This document shows, piece by piece, positions 1-6,839 of a stretch of 17,893 nt of DNA. This DNA is from an uncultured Prosthecobacter sp. Lineage in GTDB: Bacteria; Verrucomicrobiota; Verrucomicrobiia; Verrucomicrobiales; Verrucomicrobiaceae. Every line of letters begins with the position of its first letter. The stretch's first letter is position 1. Where the stretch lies: contig CALDGV010000217.1 in the NCBI GenBank assembly GCA_937941745.1, forward strand, positions 1-17,893, in the 5' to 3' direction. The notes beneath the pieces are model-generated. The model saw nothing but the letters and a program-made list of their open reading frames with translations. It was not told where the DNA came from and ran no database searches. The position numbers and the translations under genes are program-made.

Positions 1-1043
1 ATGTTCTCCGCATGCGCACGGCTGGTGACCAACAGGGCATCTCCGGCAGAGACCACGATCAAATCCTGCACGCCGAGAAGGGCCACATGCTGGCCGGTCT
101 GGGAAAAGACCAGATTGTTGGCCGCGCCGATCTGGGAAAAGGCGCAGTTGTGCTGGTTGCCGTCGTCATCGCACTTCAAGTAGCGGCCGACGCTGGTCCA
201 GTTGCCCACGTCGTCCCAGTCGAAGGTGGCCTCGACGTTCAGCACACGCGAGGCCCGCTCCATCAGAGCATAGTCAATGGAGAGCTTGGGCAGCTTGCCG
301 AACTGCTGGGCGACGGTGGCCATGAAGTCCTTGGAACCTCGGAGTTCGGAAATGAAGTCTGCCAGAGCCGGACAATGACGGCTGAGTTCGCTGAAGATGG
401 CCGGAATCGTCCAGATGAACATGCCCGCATTCCAGGTGAAGGTTCCCTGGCTGATGAAATGCTCGGCAAGGTCGGGGTTGGGCTTCTCCCGGAACCGCAC
501 CACTTCATAAACTCCGCCGCTGTCCTCAATGCCCGGAAGGGCGGCACGCCGGCCGCGCTCCACATAACCATAGCTGGGGCAGGGCCAGGTGGGCTTGATG
601 CCTATGGTGACCAGCGCATTGCCCACCTCGGCAGCCTGCATCGCCGTGGTCATCACCCGCTGAAATTCATCCTTGTTCTGAATCAGATGATCCGCCGGAA
701 GGACCATCATGGTGGCGCTGGGATCACGGGCCACGACCCAGCCTACCGCCAGGGCGATCGCAGGTGCCGTGTCTCTTTTCTCCGGCTCAGCGATGATGTT
801 CTCGGCGGGAAGCTGCGGGAGCAGCGCCCGGACGCCCGCTTCCTGGACTTTGTTGGTCAGCACCAGGATGTTTTCTTTCGGAAGCAGCCCTTCGAGACGT
901 TCGACCGTCATTTCCAGAAGGGTCTTGTCGCCAAAAAGTTTCAAGAGCTGCTTGGGCAGGGCATCCCGGCTGATGGGCCAAAAGCGCTGGCCACTACCGC
1001 CAGCGAGGATGAGAGCATATCGGGAGGACGTCGCGGAGGTCAT
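1..1043 (-). CDS. manC: Mannose-1-phosphate guanylyltransferase (3' end cut by window)
   Basis: The enzyme makes GDP-mannose from mannose-1-phosphate and GTP in the cytoplasm, supplying mannose, fucose or rhamnose units for surface polysaccharides. 347 residues are visible. The nucleotide-binding signature LILAGGSGQRFWPISRD is at residues 11-27, followed by LPADH (115-119), YGYVERG (158-164), FREKP (184-188) and NAGMFIW (205-211), in the order typical of the family. DWDDVGNW (275-282) is also typical. The protein lacks a C-terminal phosphomannose isomerase domain as far as it is visible, so it is probably the short single-function form of about 360 residues with only a few residues missing beyond base 1. 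The start ATG (1043-1041) is the first that precedes the nucleotide-binding motif; no Shine-Dalgarno precedes it. It is divergent from the small membrane protein gene at 1129. The family call is certain; a related nucleotidyltransferase specificity cannot be excluded from sequence. Confidence 0.94.
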   Translation of the reverse strand, partial: MTSATSSRYALILAGGSGQRFWPISRDALPKQLLKLFGDKTLLEMTVERLEGLLPKENILVLTNKVQEAGVRALLPQLPAENIIAEPEKRDTAPAIALAVGWVVARDPSATMMVLPADHLIQNKDEFQRVMTTAMQAAEVGNALVTIGIKPTWPCPSYGYVERGRRAALPGIEDSGGVYEVVRFREKPNPDLAEHFISQGTFTWNAGMFIWTIPAIFSELSRHCPALADFISELRGSKDFMATVAQQFGKLPKLSIDYALMERASRVLNVEATFDWDDVGNWTSVGRYLKCDDDGNQHNCAFSQIGAANNLVFSQTGQHVALLGVQDLIVVSAGDALLVTSRAHAEN

Positions 1044-1128
1044 TCAGGAGGATGATCATGGAAGTGATCCGCGAGACGGGCAAATTCCACTTTGGAGAAT
1101 GTGTGGATCTGCTATCATTTCAGCTGTC

Positions 1129-1446
1129 ATGCCTCCCGAAACTTCTGTCGAAAGCCGTTACGAGTCCTACGCCAACATCATCGCCCCTGCTGCTGCCGGC
1201 TGCGCGCTGGGTATCCTTTTTGGTCGGGGCATGAGCCGCAGTTCCTCCAACATCATCGCCCTCACCCTGCTGGCGGCGAGCGCTGCGGTGGCGGCCCCGG
1301 TGATCACAGGCCTGGTGGAGCGCACCGCGAACAGCCCACGCACCGATCGCGGCAGCCGTCGCCGCCTCGAAGGCATCCGCAGCCAGAGCCCGGAAGATGA
1401 ACTGAAAAACTTCTTCGTGGATTCACCCGAGGCGCTCGTGCCCTGA
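1129..1446 (+). CDS. Small membrane protein of unknown function (105 aa)
   Basis: I do not recognise a family. From ATG 1129 the product has two hydrophobic stretches, about residues 16-34 (Ala/Gly-rich, IIAPAAAGCALGILFG) and 42-63 (IIALTLLAASAAVAAPVITG), separated by a short basic linker, which suggests a helical hairpin in the inner membrane. The C-terminal 40 residues are charged: an Arg-rich part (RTDRGSRRRLEGIR) and an acidic end (PEDELKNFFVDSPEALVP). An in-frame ATG at 1099 would add ten residues, with a GGAG too close to it to act as a normal ribosome site, so 1129 is preferred. The gene sits 85 bp from the divergent manC start and 58 bp upstream of the sulfatase on the same strand, so it could be co-transcribed with the sulfatase. 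Coding character of the hydrophobic frame makes it credible, but without a homologue the call stays moderate. Confidence 0.65.
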   Translation: MPPETSVESRYESYANIIAPAAAGCALGILFGRGMSRSSSNIIALTLLAASAAVAAPVITGLVERTANSPRTDRGSRRRLEGIRSQSPEDELKNFFVDSPEALVP

Positions 1447-1504
1447 GTTTCCGCATCGGTGTGACTGGGAGGAAGAAGCCTGCTTCCGCGCCGTTGAATC
1501 GTTC

Positions 1505-2899
1505 ATGCGCGCCCTGCTTGCCTTCATCCTGCTCCTTGGAATCACTGCCGCACTCACGGCGGCTCCGAATGTGGTTTTGATCATCAGCGACGATCAAGGC
1601 TACCCCGACCTCGGCTGCATCGGCAGCAAGCCGTTGGTCACCCCCAACCTGGACAGGCTGGCTTCGGAAGGCGTCCGGGGAACCAGCTTTTATGTGACCT
1701 GGCCTGCATGCACCCCGTCGCGTGGCAGCGTGCTGACCGGACGCTACCCGCAGCGCAACGGCCTCTACGACATGGTGCGCAATGACATGGTGAACTTCGG
1801 CCACCACTTCAGCGCGGAAGAGTATGCCGTCTCCCCCGAGATGACTCTTGGCCTCGATGTGCGCGAAGTGACCTTGGGCGACATGCTGAAAAAGGCAGGC
1901 TACGCCACCGGCTGCGTCGGCAAGTGGGACATGGGGCAGGCCAGACGCTTCCTGCCGCTGCAGCGCGGCTTCGACTTCTTCTACGGCCACGGCAACAACG
2001 GCATCGATTACTACACTCACGAGCGCTATGGCGTGCCGTCGCTGTTTGAGGGGAATGCGAGGACGGAGAAGGACAAAGGCATTTATGCCACCGACCTCTT
2101 TCGACGCGAAGCCCTGCGCTTCGTTGGCCAGCATGCAGGCAGGCAGCCTTTCTTCCTCTACCTGGCCTTCAACGCCCCCCACAGCGCCTCGACGTTTGGA
2201 GAAGGAACCGTCGAAGGTTCCAAAAAAAAGGCCGAAGGCGTGCAGGCTCCGGAAAAGTACGTCTCCCTTTATCGCGGAAAGGTGGAGGATGAACGGCTCG
2301 CCCGCTACTGCGGTGCGGTCACCTGCATGGACGAGGCGATTGGAGCGGTGATGCAGGCGGTCGAAAAAGCCGGCCAGAAGGACAACACGCTTTTTCTGTT
2401 CATGTCCGACAACGGAGGCAGCGGAAATGGCGGGAATGCGCCGTTGAAAGGCAGCAAAAGCACCATGTGGGAGGGAGGCTTGAGGGTGCCCTTCATTGCC
2501 TGCTGGCCCGGCAAGCTTCCCGCAGGAAAGGTCACGGATGAATTCCTCACCTCGCTGGAGTTGGTGCCCACCCTGCTCGCAGCCACAGAAGCACCTGCTC
2601 CCGAGGGAGTTCGGCTGGACGGCTTCAATATGCTGCCAGTGCTGCGTGGCGAGGCGCCCTCCTCACGCCAGGAGATGTTCTGGCAGCGGCGCGGTGACAA
2701 GGCAGCACGCTTCCAGAATTGGAAGTGGCTTTCTTCCGTCAAGGGCAAAGGCCTGTATGACTTGAGCAAGGACCTTGGCGAAAAGCATGACCTGTCCAAG
2801 GAGAAGCCCGAAGTCGCCCGCATGATGGAGGAAAAATTCAGCCGGTGGCGTGCCGAGATGGATGCCAGCGAGCCGCGCGGCCCCTTCCGTGACTATTGA
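1505..2899 (+). CDS. Secreted sulfatase (S1 family, FGly-type)
   Basis: Hydrolyses sulfate esters, probably on sulfated polysaccharides, after export. The first 20 residues (MRALLAFILLLGITAALTAA) form a signal peptide ending in an Ala-x-Ala-like site. The core follows: metal-binding ISDDQG (27-32), the sulfatase signature CTPSRGSVLTG (69-79), in which Cys69 should be converted to formylglycine, GKWDMG (139-144), APH (224-226), the metal site SDNGG (301-305) and LKGSK (314-318). The usual GKWHLG motif has Asp142 in place of His; this may mark a subfamily. At 464 residues it is a normal one-domain sulfatase. No sulfatase-maturase is in the window. The stop overlaps the 3' end of rnc by 7 bp in convergent orientation. 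Substrate cannot be told from sequence. Such sulfatases are abundant in Verrucomicrobiota and Planctomycetota, which fits the genome type proposed. Confidence 0.95.
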   Translation: MRALLAFILLLGITAALTAAPNVVLIISDDQGYPDLGCIGSKPLVTPNLDRLASEGVRGTSFYVTWPACTPSRGSVLTGRYPQRNGLYDMVRNDMVNFGHHFSAEEYAVSPEMTLGLDVREVTLGDMLKKAGYATGCVGKWDMGQARRFLPLQRGFDFFYGHGNNGIDYYTHERYGVPSLFEGNARTEKDKGIYATDLFRREALRFVGQHAGRQPFFLYLAFNAPHSASTFGEGTVEGSKKKAEGVQAPEKYVSLYRGKVEDERLARYCGAVTCMDEAIGAVMQAVEKAGQKDNTLFLFMSDNGGSGNGGNAPLKGSKSTMWEGGLRVPFIACWPGKLPAGKVTDEFLTSLELVPTLLAATEAPAPEGVRLDGFNMLPVLRGEAPSSRQEMFWQRRGDKAARFQNWKWLSSVKGKGLYDLSKDLGEKHDLSKEKPEVARMMEEKFSRWRAEMDASEPRGPFRDY

Positions 2900-3597
2900 G
2901 CCTCCTGAGATGTCTCAAAAGTGCCGACTCCTTGTTCGAGTGCCGCGCGCGCAGCCTCCACTTCTGCCTCTTTCTTGCTTTTCCCCAGGCCACGCCCGAG
3001 TTCGCGGCCGCCCCAGGTCACAGCCGCCACAAAGGATTTGGCGTGATCCGGCCCGCTTTGCTCCACGATGCGGTATTTGGGCGACTCGGGGCTGATGGCC
3101 TGCAGCCTTTCCTGAAGCTGGCCTTTGGGATTCTGATCATCCGGTTCATCTCCCAGCAGCTCGATCTCGGGATGAAAAAGGCGCGTAGCCAGCCCTCGCG
3201 CCGCCTCCATGCCTCCGTCCAAAAAAACAGCACCTGCCACCGCCTCCAGGGCATCCGCCAGAGAGGAGTCCCGCTCGCGGCCGCCATGGCTTTCCTCTCC
3301 ACGGCCCATGAGCAGGAATCCACCGAGCTGGATGCGCCGCGCCACCCGGGCCAGGGCCTTTGTGGATACAAGCTGGGCACGGACTTTTGTCAGCAGCCCT
3401 TCATCGGCCTCGGAGTAGCGCTGAAAAAGCAGTTCGGAGAGCAGCAGCTGGATCACCGCATCCCCCAGGAACTCCAAACGTTGATTGTCCGGCTGGGTGC
3501 GCTGGGTTTCGTAGCCCAGACTTGCATGTGTAAGGGCCTGGGTCAGCAGAGCCGGATCTTGAAAACGATGGCCGAGGATGGATTCCAGAAGTTCCAT
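2893..3597 (-). CDS. rnc: Ribonuclease III
   Basis: Double-strand-specific endoribonuclease that processes rRNA precursors and structured mRNAs. The 234-residue protein has the standard two domains. The catalytic domain (about 1-145) carries the RNase III signature NQRLEFLGDAVIQLLL (38-53), with the metal and catalytic residues Glu42, Asp46, Asp115 and Glu118 all present. The double-stranded RNA-binding domain (about 156-224) shows NPKGQLQE at its start and GLGKSKKEAEVEAA near its end. The start ATG at 3597 gives the family's usual N-terminus (ELLESILGHRF); no Shine-Dalgarno precedes it. tRNA-His ends 46 bp upstream on the same strand, so the tRNA and rnc may share a transcript. The stop codon lies inside the last codons of the convergent sulfatase. 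Nothing is missing or odd in the protein. Confidence 0.97.
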   Translation of the reverse strand: MELLESILGHRFQDPALLTQALTHASLGYETQRTQPDNQRLEFLGDAVIQLLLSELLFQRYSEADEGLLTKVRAQLVSTKALARVARRIQLGGFLLMGRGEESHGGRERDSSLADALEAVAGAVFLDGGMEAARGLATRLFHPEIELLGDEPDDQNPKGQLQERLQAISPESPKYRIVEQSGPDHAKSFVAAVTWGGRELGRGLGKSKKEAEVEAARAALEQGVGTFETSQEAQ

Positions 3598-3643
3598 GAG
3601 GCGCGGTCAGGCGGCGGGCTGAATCAATGACGCCGCGAAAAGG

Positions 3644-3719
3644 TGGGGTGATCGACGGGGCTCGAACCCGCAACAACCAGAATCACAATCTGGGGCTCTA
3701 CCATTGAGCTACGACCACC
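3644..3719 (-). tRNA. tRNA-His (anticodon GTG)
   Basis: On the minus strand the cloverleaf folds fully: acceptor GTGGTCG pairs with CGATCAC (one G-T pair), preceded by the extra G at position -1 that is diagnostic of tRNA-His and faces C73. The D arm contains TAGCTCAATGGTAGAGC. The anticodon stem CCAGA/TCTGG encloses TTGTGAT with anticodon GTG, and the T arm is GCGGG-TTCGAGC-CCCGT. CCA is encoded (plus-strand TGG at 3644-3646). Upstream, TACTAT at 3739-3734 is a plausible -10 element 14 bp before the mature 5' end, but no good -35 is seen. The gene lies between divergent infA and downstream rnc. Confidence 0.96.
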
Positions 3720-3811
3720 ATCTCGCGGCGGCGATAGTAGTGCATTCGTCCAAGCGCGCCAGTGGTTTTTTCGGTTGTAATCAGCCCAGCCTCCAGCACT
3801 CTGGCTCCTTC

Positions 3812-4402
3812 ATGAGTTCCACGCCCAATCGTTCCTTTTCGCAGCCCTCTGGCTTTACCCGCATCAACCCGCCCCGCCCAGCGGCAGGGACGGGTTCAGG
3901 TGCTGCGGGCGGCGGACAGAAGACGGGCGGCACTGGTGGCAGCACCGCCTCCCGCACAGGCAGCGGCGCAGGAGGTCCGCAACGCACAGGCGGCGGAACA
4001 GGTGGCGCTCCACGCCCGGGCGGCAGCACCGGCGGCCCACAGCGCACGGGAGGCGGCCCTGGTGGCCATCGCCCCGGCGGGCAGGGTGGCGGCCATCGTC
4101 CAGGCGGCCAGCGCAGTGGCGGCGGTCGTCCTCAGCAGCGCAATGCTCCCCAGCAGCGCCGCCCTGAGCCGCCCAAGGAAGACGTCAAGGAGAAGGAGGA
4201 GGCCATTGAGCTCGAAGGCGTGATCACCGCCGTTCTTGCCGGCACCATGTTCCGCGTGAAGCTGAAAAACGAACATGAAGTCCTGGCGCACATCTCCGGC
4301 AAAATGCGCAAGAAATTCATCCGTCTGGTCATCGGTGATGGAGTGAAGCTCGAAATGTCCCCCTACGACATGGACAAGGCCCGCATCGTTTACCGCCTCT
4401 GA
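3812..4402 (+). CDS. infA: Translation initiation factor IF-1 with long Gly/Arg-rich N-terminal extension
   Basis: IF-1 binds the A site of the 30S subunit during initiation. The canonical 68-residue OB fold is at the C-terminus (residues 129-196) and includes [50 protein letters not shown], closely following the normal family pattern. Ahead of it are about 128 extra residues: a Ser/Pro start, then a Gly/Arg/Pro/Gln/Thr low-complexity stretch (26-105) with repeats such as GGPQRTGGG (54-62 and 74-82) and GGHRPGGQ, a Gln/Arg/Pro part, and an acidic-basic linker KEDVKEKEE. Typical IF-1 is about 72 residues, so 196 is highly unusual. ATG 3812 is the only sensible start; there is no in-frame ATG before the OB fold. 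An upstream frame extension would run into the tRNA. A small nuclease gene follows after 15 bp and is probably co-transcribed. The IF-1 domain is certain; whether the whole product is made as one chain is inferred. Confidence 0.9.
   Translation: MSSTPNRSFSQPSGFTRINPPRPAAGTGSGAAGGGQKTGGTGGSTASRTGSGAGGPQRTGGGTGGAPRPGGSTGGPQRTGGGPGGHRPGGQGGGHRPGGQRSGGGRPQQRNAPQQRRPEPPKEDVKEKEEAIELEGVITAVLAGTMFRVKLKNEHEVLAHISGKMRKKFIRLVIGDGVKLEMSPYDMDKARIVYRL
3887..4126 (+). repeat. Low-complexity Gly/Arg-rich repeat region inside infA
   Basis: This stretch encodes residues 26-105 of the extended IF-1. It is built from imperfect units of GGC/GGT glycine codons with CGC, CAG and CCG, for example two copies of a [15 protein letters not shown] unit 60 bp apart and two copies of a [14 protein letters not shown] unit. 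The repeats are diverged at third positions, which suggests they are kept for protein sequence rather than fresh slippage, but the region should still be prone to copy-number variation between strains. Confidence 0.75.
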
Positions 4403-4417
4403 CCTGGAGCTGCCCCG

Positions 4418-4966
4418 ATGCCCAAGGACATCGTCTATTTCGACCTCGAAACCCGCCGAACCGCCAATGATGTAGGCGGCTGGGGGAACAAGAACAAGAT
4501 GGGCATCTCCATCGCCGTGACTTACAGCACACGGCTTGGAGAATACCTCATCTACGAGGAAGAGGAGGCCAACGACCTCATCAACCAGCTCGTCCGGGCT
4601 GACCTCGTCGTTGGATTCAACCATGTCAGCTTCGACTATGACGTGCTCATGGGGCACACCATTTTCGACTTCCGCGAACAGGTTCGCAGCTTCGACCTTC
4701 TGGTCGATCTCGAAAAGCGTCTGGGCCATCGCATCAAGCTGGATGACGTGGCTGCGGCGACGCTGGGCTGCGGCAAAACGGCCGACGGGCTCCAGGCCCT
4801 GCGCTGGTGGCAGCAGGGCAAGCTCCTCGAAATCGCCGAATACTGCGCCTACGACGTCAAGGTGACGAAATGCGTGCACGAATACGGCGCCAGGAACGGC
4901 CACATCAAATACCACGATCGCAACGGCCGTGAGCAGGTCGTGCCCGTGGAGTGGAGCCTCGACTGA
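4418..4966 (+). CDS. Small DEDD-type (DnaQ-like, RNase H fold) exonuclease
   Basis: Probably a 3'-5' exonuclease of the RNase H-like fold. The 182-residue protein starts with the ExoI-type motif IVYFDLETR (Asp9, Glu11), has a second motif GFNHVSFDYDVL (66-77, with Asp73 or Asp75), and ends with YCAYDVKVT (142-150), a YxxxD motif (Tyr142, Asp146) of the DEDDy group. The four metal-binding acids are therefore all present. It resembles the nuclease domain often joined to helicases (YprB/RNase_H_2 type), but here it stands alone with no helicase or other domain; the last 30 residues are charged and not recognised. It begins 15 bp after the infA stop, with GGAG about 12 bp before the ATG as the only weak ribosome site, so it probably shares the infA transcript. 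The next gene is convergent, 4 bp away. Substrate (RNA or DNA) is not known. Confidence 0.8.
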   Translation: MPKDIVYFDLETRRTANDVGGWGNKNKMGISIAVTYSTRLGEYLIYEEEEANDLINQLVRADLVVGFNHVSFDYDVLMGHTIFDFREQVRSFDLLVDLEKRLGHRIKLDDVAAATLGCGKTADGLQALRWWQQGKLLEIAEYCAYDVKVTKCVHEYGARNGHIKYHDRNGREQVVPVEWSLD

Positions 4967-4970
4967 AAGC

Positions 4971-5603
4971 TCAAGCCTCCTGAGATAGGACGGACTCCAG
5001 CCGGGAGCGCTGGGCTTCAAACTCCTCCTCCGTGAGGCGCCGTGGCACCGTCATCGGAGCCTCAAACACCACTCGAACCGTCGAGAAAGGCAGCGGAAGA
5101 AGGAACTGGTCCCAGGTTTTAAACCTCAACGCCCGAGAATACATCACCCGTACTGGGACGATGGTGCCGCCGGTCAGCTGAGCCAGCTTGATGATGCCCG
5201 GCTGGATCTGATAGATCGGACCGCGCGGGCCATCGGGCGTGATGCCGACATCACGGCCCTCATTGACCTTCTCCGCCAGCATGATCAGCGCGCCCAGCCC
5301 CTTTTGCGGCTTGGAACTCGAGCCTCTGGCTGCTTCAAAGCCAAACTGGGCGCAGGCATCGGCAATGATCTGTCCATCGCCGCTCGGGCTGCTGAGGATG
5401 GCACCCGGGATGTGGGCAAACCAATGCTCATGCACGTAAGGGATCACAAACATGCGGTTGTGCCAGAAAGCCCAGATCCAGCCAGGCCGCTTCGAATCAA
5501 AGGCCCCGGCGCGGTCCTCCACCTCAAAGCGCAGGGTCGCTCCGATGCCGCGGATGAGCCAGGCCACGATCCTGCCGAGGTTTTTGATCCTGATTTTTGC
5601 CAT
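4971..5603 (-). CDS. DUF374-type lysophospholipid acyltransferase family protein
   Basis: Likely a membrane-associated acyltransferase of the DUF374/LpxL-like group, acting on a lipid A or phospholipid precursor. The 210-residue protein has an N-terminal amphipathic segment (RIVAWLIRGIGATLRFEV), the catalytic-type HNR motif in WAFWHNRMFVIPY (44-56, His48), SPSGDGQIIA (72-81), a RGSSSK motif (93-98) and TPDGPRGP (122-129), which together are the hallmark pattern of DUF374 proteins. Length is normal for the family (about 200-230 residues). It is divergent from holA, with 92 bp between the starts, and convergent with the exonuclease gene. Its exact acceptor cannot be inferred. Its presence supports a Gram-negative envelope. 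Confidence 0.86.
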   Translation of the reverse strand: MAKIRIKNLGRIVAWLIRGIGATLRFEVEDRAGAFDSKRPGWIWAFWHNRMFVIPYVHEHWFAHIPGAILSSPSGDGQIIADACAQFGFEAARGSSSKPQKGLGALIMLAEKVNEGRDVGITPDGPRGPIYQIQPGIIKLAQLTGGTIVPVRVMYSRALRFKTWDQFLLPLPFSTVRVVFEAPMTVPRRLTEEEFEAQRSRLESVLSQEA

Positions 5604-5695
5604 GCGACGCCTGCTTTACCCGCTCCCGCAGTCCGCGCAAGAAGCCAGACCATGCCTTGCCACCCGGCACGTTCTGGTTCACACATCGCACCGCC

Positions 5696-6829
5696 ATGCC
5701 GCCTCCTAAAAAAGCCGCCACCAACAGCCAATTCCACGCCGTCATCGGCACGGATGAGGCGCGCGTGAAGGAAGTGGCCATGAAGATCGTGCAGCGCCTG
5801 ACACCACCGGAGGCTGGCGACTTTGGCAATGAGGTCATCGAAGGCCAGGCAGACAATGCTGAACACGCCGGCCAGATCTGCGGCAACGTCGTGATGGCCC
5901 TGCAGACCCTGCCCTTCTTCGGCGGAGGCAAGGTGGTCTGGCTCAAGGGCGCGAACTTCCTTGGCGACACTCAGACAGGCAAAGCCCAGGCCTCCGTGCA
6001 GGGCTTTGAAAACATTCTGGATGTCCTCGAATCCGGCCTGCCTCCTGACATCAAGTTTGTTCTCAGCACGACGTCGATCGACAAACGCCGCACCGCCTTC
6101 AAGAGGCTCTCCAAAATCGCCGTCATGGAGGTGTATGACAAGCCGGACACCAGCAAGGCAGGCTGGGAGGAGGCAGTGATGGCACAGGCAGCGACCAAAG
6201 CGCGCGAACTTGGCCTCACCTTTGAGAGCGGTGCCCTGGAACTTCTCGTGCAGATGGCGGGCGATGACACACGCCAGCTCGAAAACGAGATTGAAAAGAT
6301 CGACCTCTACCTCGGCGAGCGCCGCCGCTGCGGACTGAACACCGTGCGCGGCCTTGTCTCCATGAGCCGCGCGGGGGTCATCTGGGAAATCGGCAACGCC
6401 ATCGGCAGCCGTGACCTCCAGCGCGCCCTGGAACTGCTCGGAGTGCTGATGTACCAGGGCCAGAACGCCATCGGCATTCTTCTCGGCGCCATCGTTCCGA
6501 AGGTTCGAAACCTGCTGATCGTCAAGGAGCTGACCTCCAAGAACAAGGTCAACACAGCCAGCTACAACAGCTTCAGCTCCAGCCTGGATGGACTGCCCTC
6601 CACGGCCACAGCACACCTGCCGAGAAAAAAGGATGGCAGCGGCTTCAACGTGTATCCGCTGTTCCTCGCGATGGGCGAAGCGCGCAAATTCACCCTCGAT
6701 GAACTTCACGAAGGGCTTGCCGCCTGCCTGGAGGCCAATTCCAAGCTCGTGACAACCCAGCTTGACGGCAAAGTGGTCATGGAAAGGCTGCTTGTGGGCC
6801 TGCTAGCACCGCGCGGCCGCCGAGCCTGA
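5696..6829 (+). CDS. holA: DNA polymerase III delta subunit
   Basis: The delta subunit opens the beta sliding clamp within the clamp-loader complex. The 377-residue protein shows the family layout: N-terminal domain with FHAVIGTDEARVKE (13-26) and FFGGGKVVWLKGANFL (74-89), a second domain with KFVLSTTSIDKRRTAFKRL (120-138), the AGDDTRQLENEIEKIDLYLG segment (188-207) characteristic of HolA, and a C-terminal helical collar domain (about 220-370). Length is near the usual 340. The start at 5696 is chosen because the sequence upstream in frame is not delta-like and would cross into the divergent promoter region; no Shine-Dalgarno is seen. fdhD follows after 10 bp, so the two are probably co-transcribed, although they have no known functional link. 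Confidence 0.92.
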   Translation: MPPPKKAATNSQFHAVIGTDEARVKEVAMKIVQRLTPPEAGDFGNEVIEGQADNAEHAGQICGNVVMALQTLPFFGGGKVVWLKGANFLGDTQTGKAQASVQGFENILDVLESGLPPDIKFVLSTTSIDKRRTAFKRLSKIAVMEVYDKPDTSKAGWEEAVMAQAATKARELGLTFESGALELLVQMAGDDTRQLENEIEKIDLYLGERRRCGLNTVRGLVSMSRAGVIWEIGNAIGSRDLQRALELLGVLMYQGQNAIGILLGAIVPKVRNLLIVKELTSKNKVNTASYNSFSSSLDGLPSTATAHLPRKKDGSGFNVYPLFLAMGEARKFTLDELHEGLAACLEANSKLVTTQLDGKVVMERLLVGLLAPRGRRA

Positions 6830-6839
6830 AATTCCGGTC

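Noticed and set aside
12..1055. A 347-codon plus-strand frame over manC.
   Set aside because: It is the complement of manC, whose guanylyltransferase motifs are clear on the minus strand.
1046..1234. AGGAGG at 1046-1051 followed by ATG 1052 on the plus strand, with a 60-codon frame.
   Set aside because: The frame overlaps the start of the more protein-like membrane gene in another phase and has no recognisable features; the purine run also lies inside the manC start region and is probably coincidental.
2906..2917. Palindrome TGAGATGTCTCA followed by AAAA, considered as a terminator.
   Set aside because: Two-base loop, weak stem, no T-tract in the sense of either gene, and it lies inside the rnc coding sequence.
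2899..4986. The same 13-bp string AGCCTCCTGAGAT occurs at about 2898 and 4973.
   Set aside because: Both lie in the last codons of unrelated minus-strand genes that happen to end in Ser-Gln-Glu-Ala; too short and too few to be a repeat element.
3896..6709. Long minus-strand frames opposite infA/exonuclease (3896-5020) and opposite holA (5444-6709).
   Set aside because: No known motif or plausible protein composition; the plus-strand genes carry full family motifs, so these are shadows.
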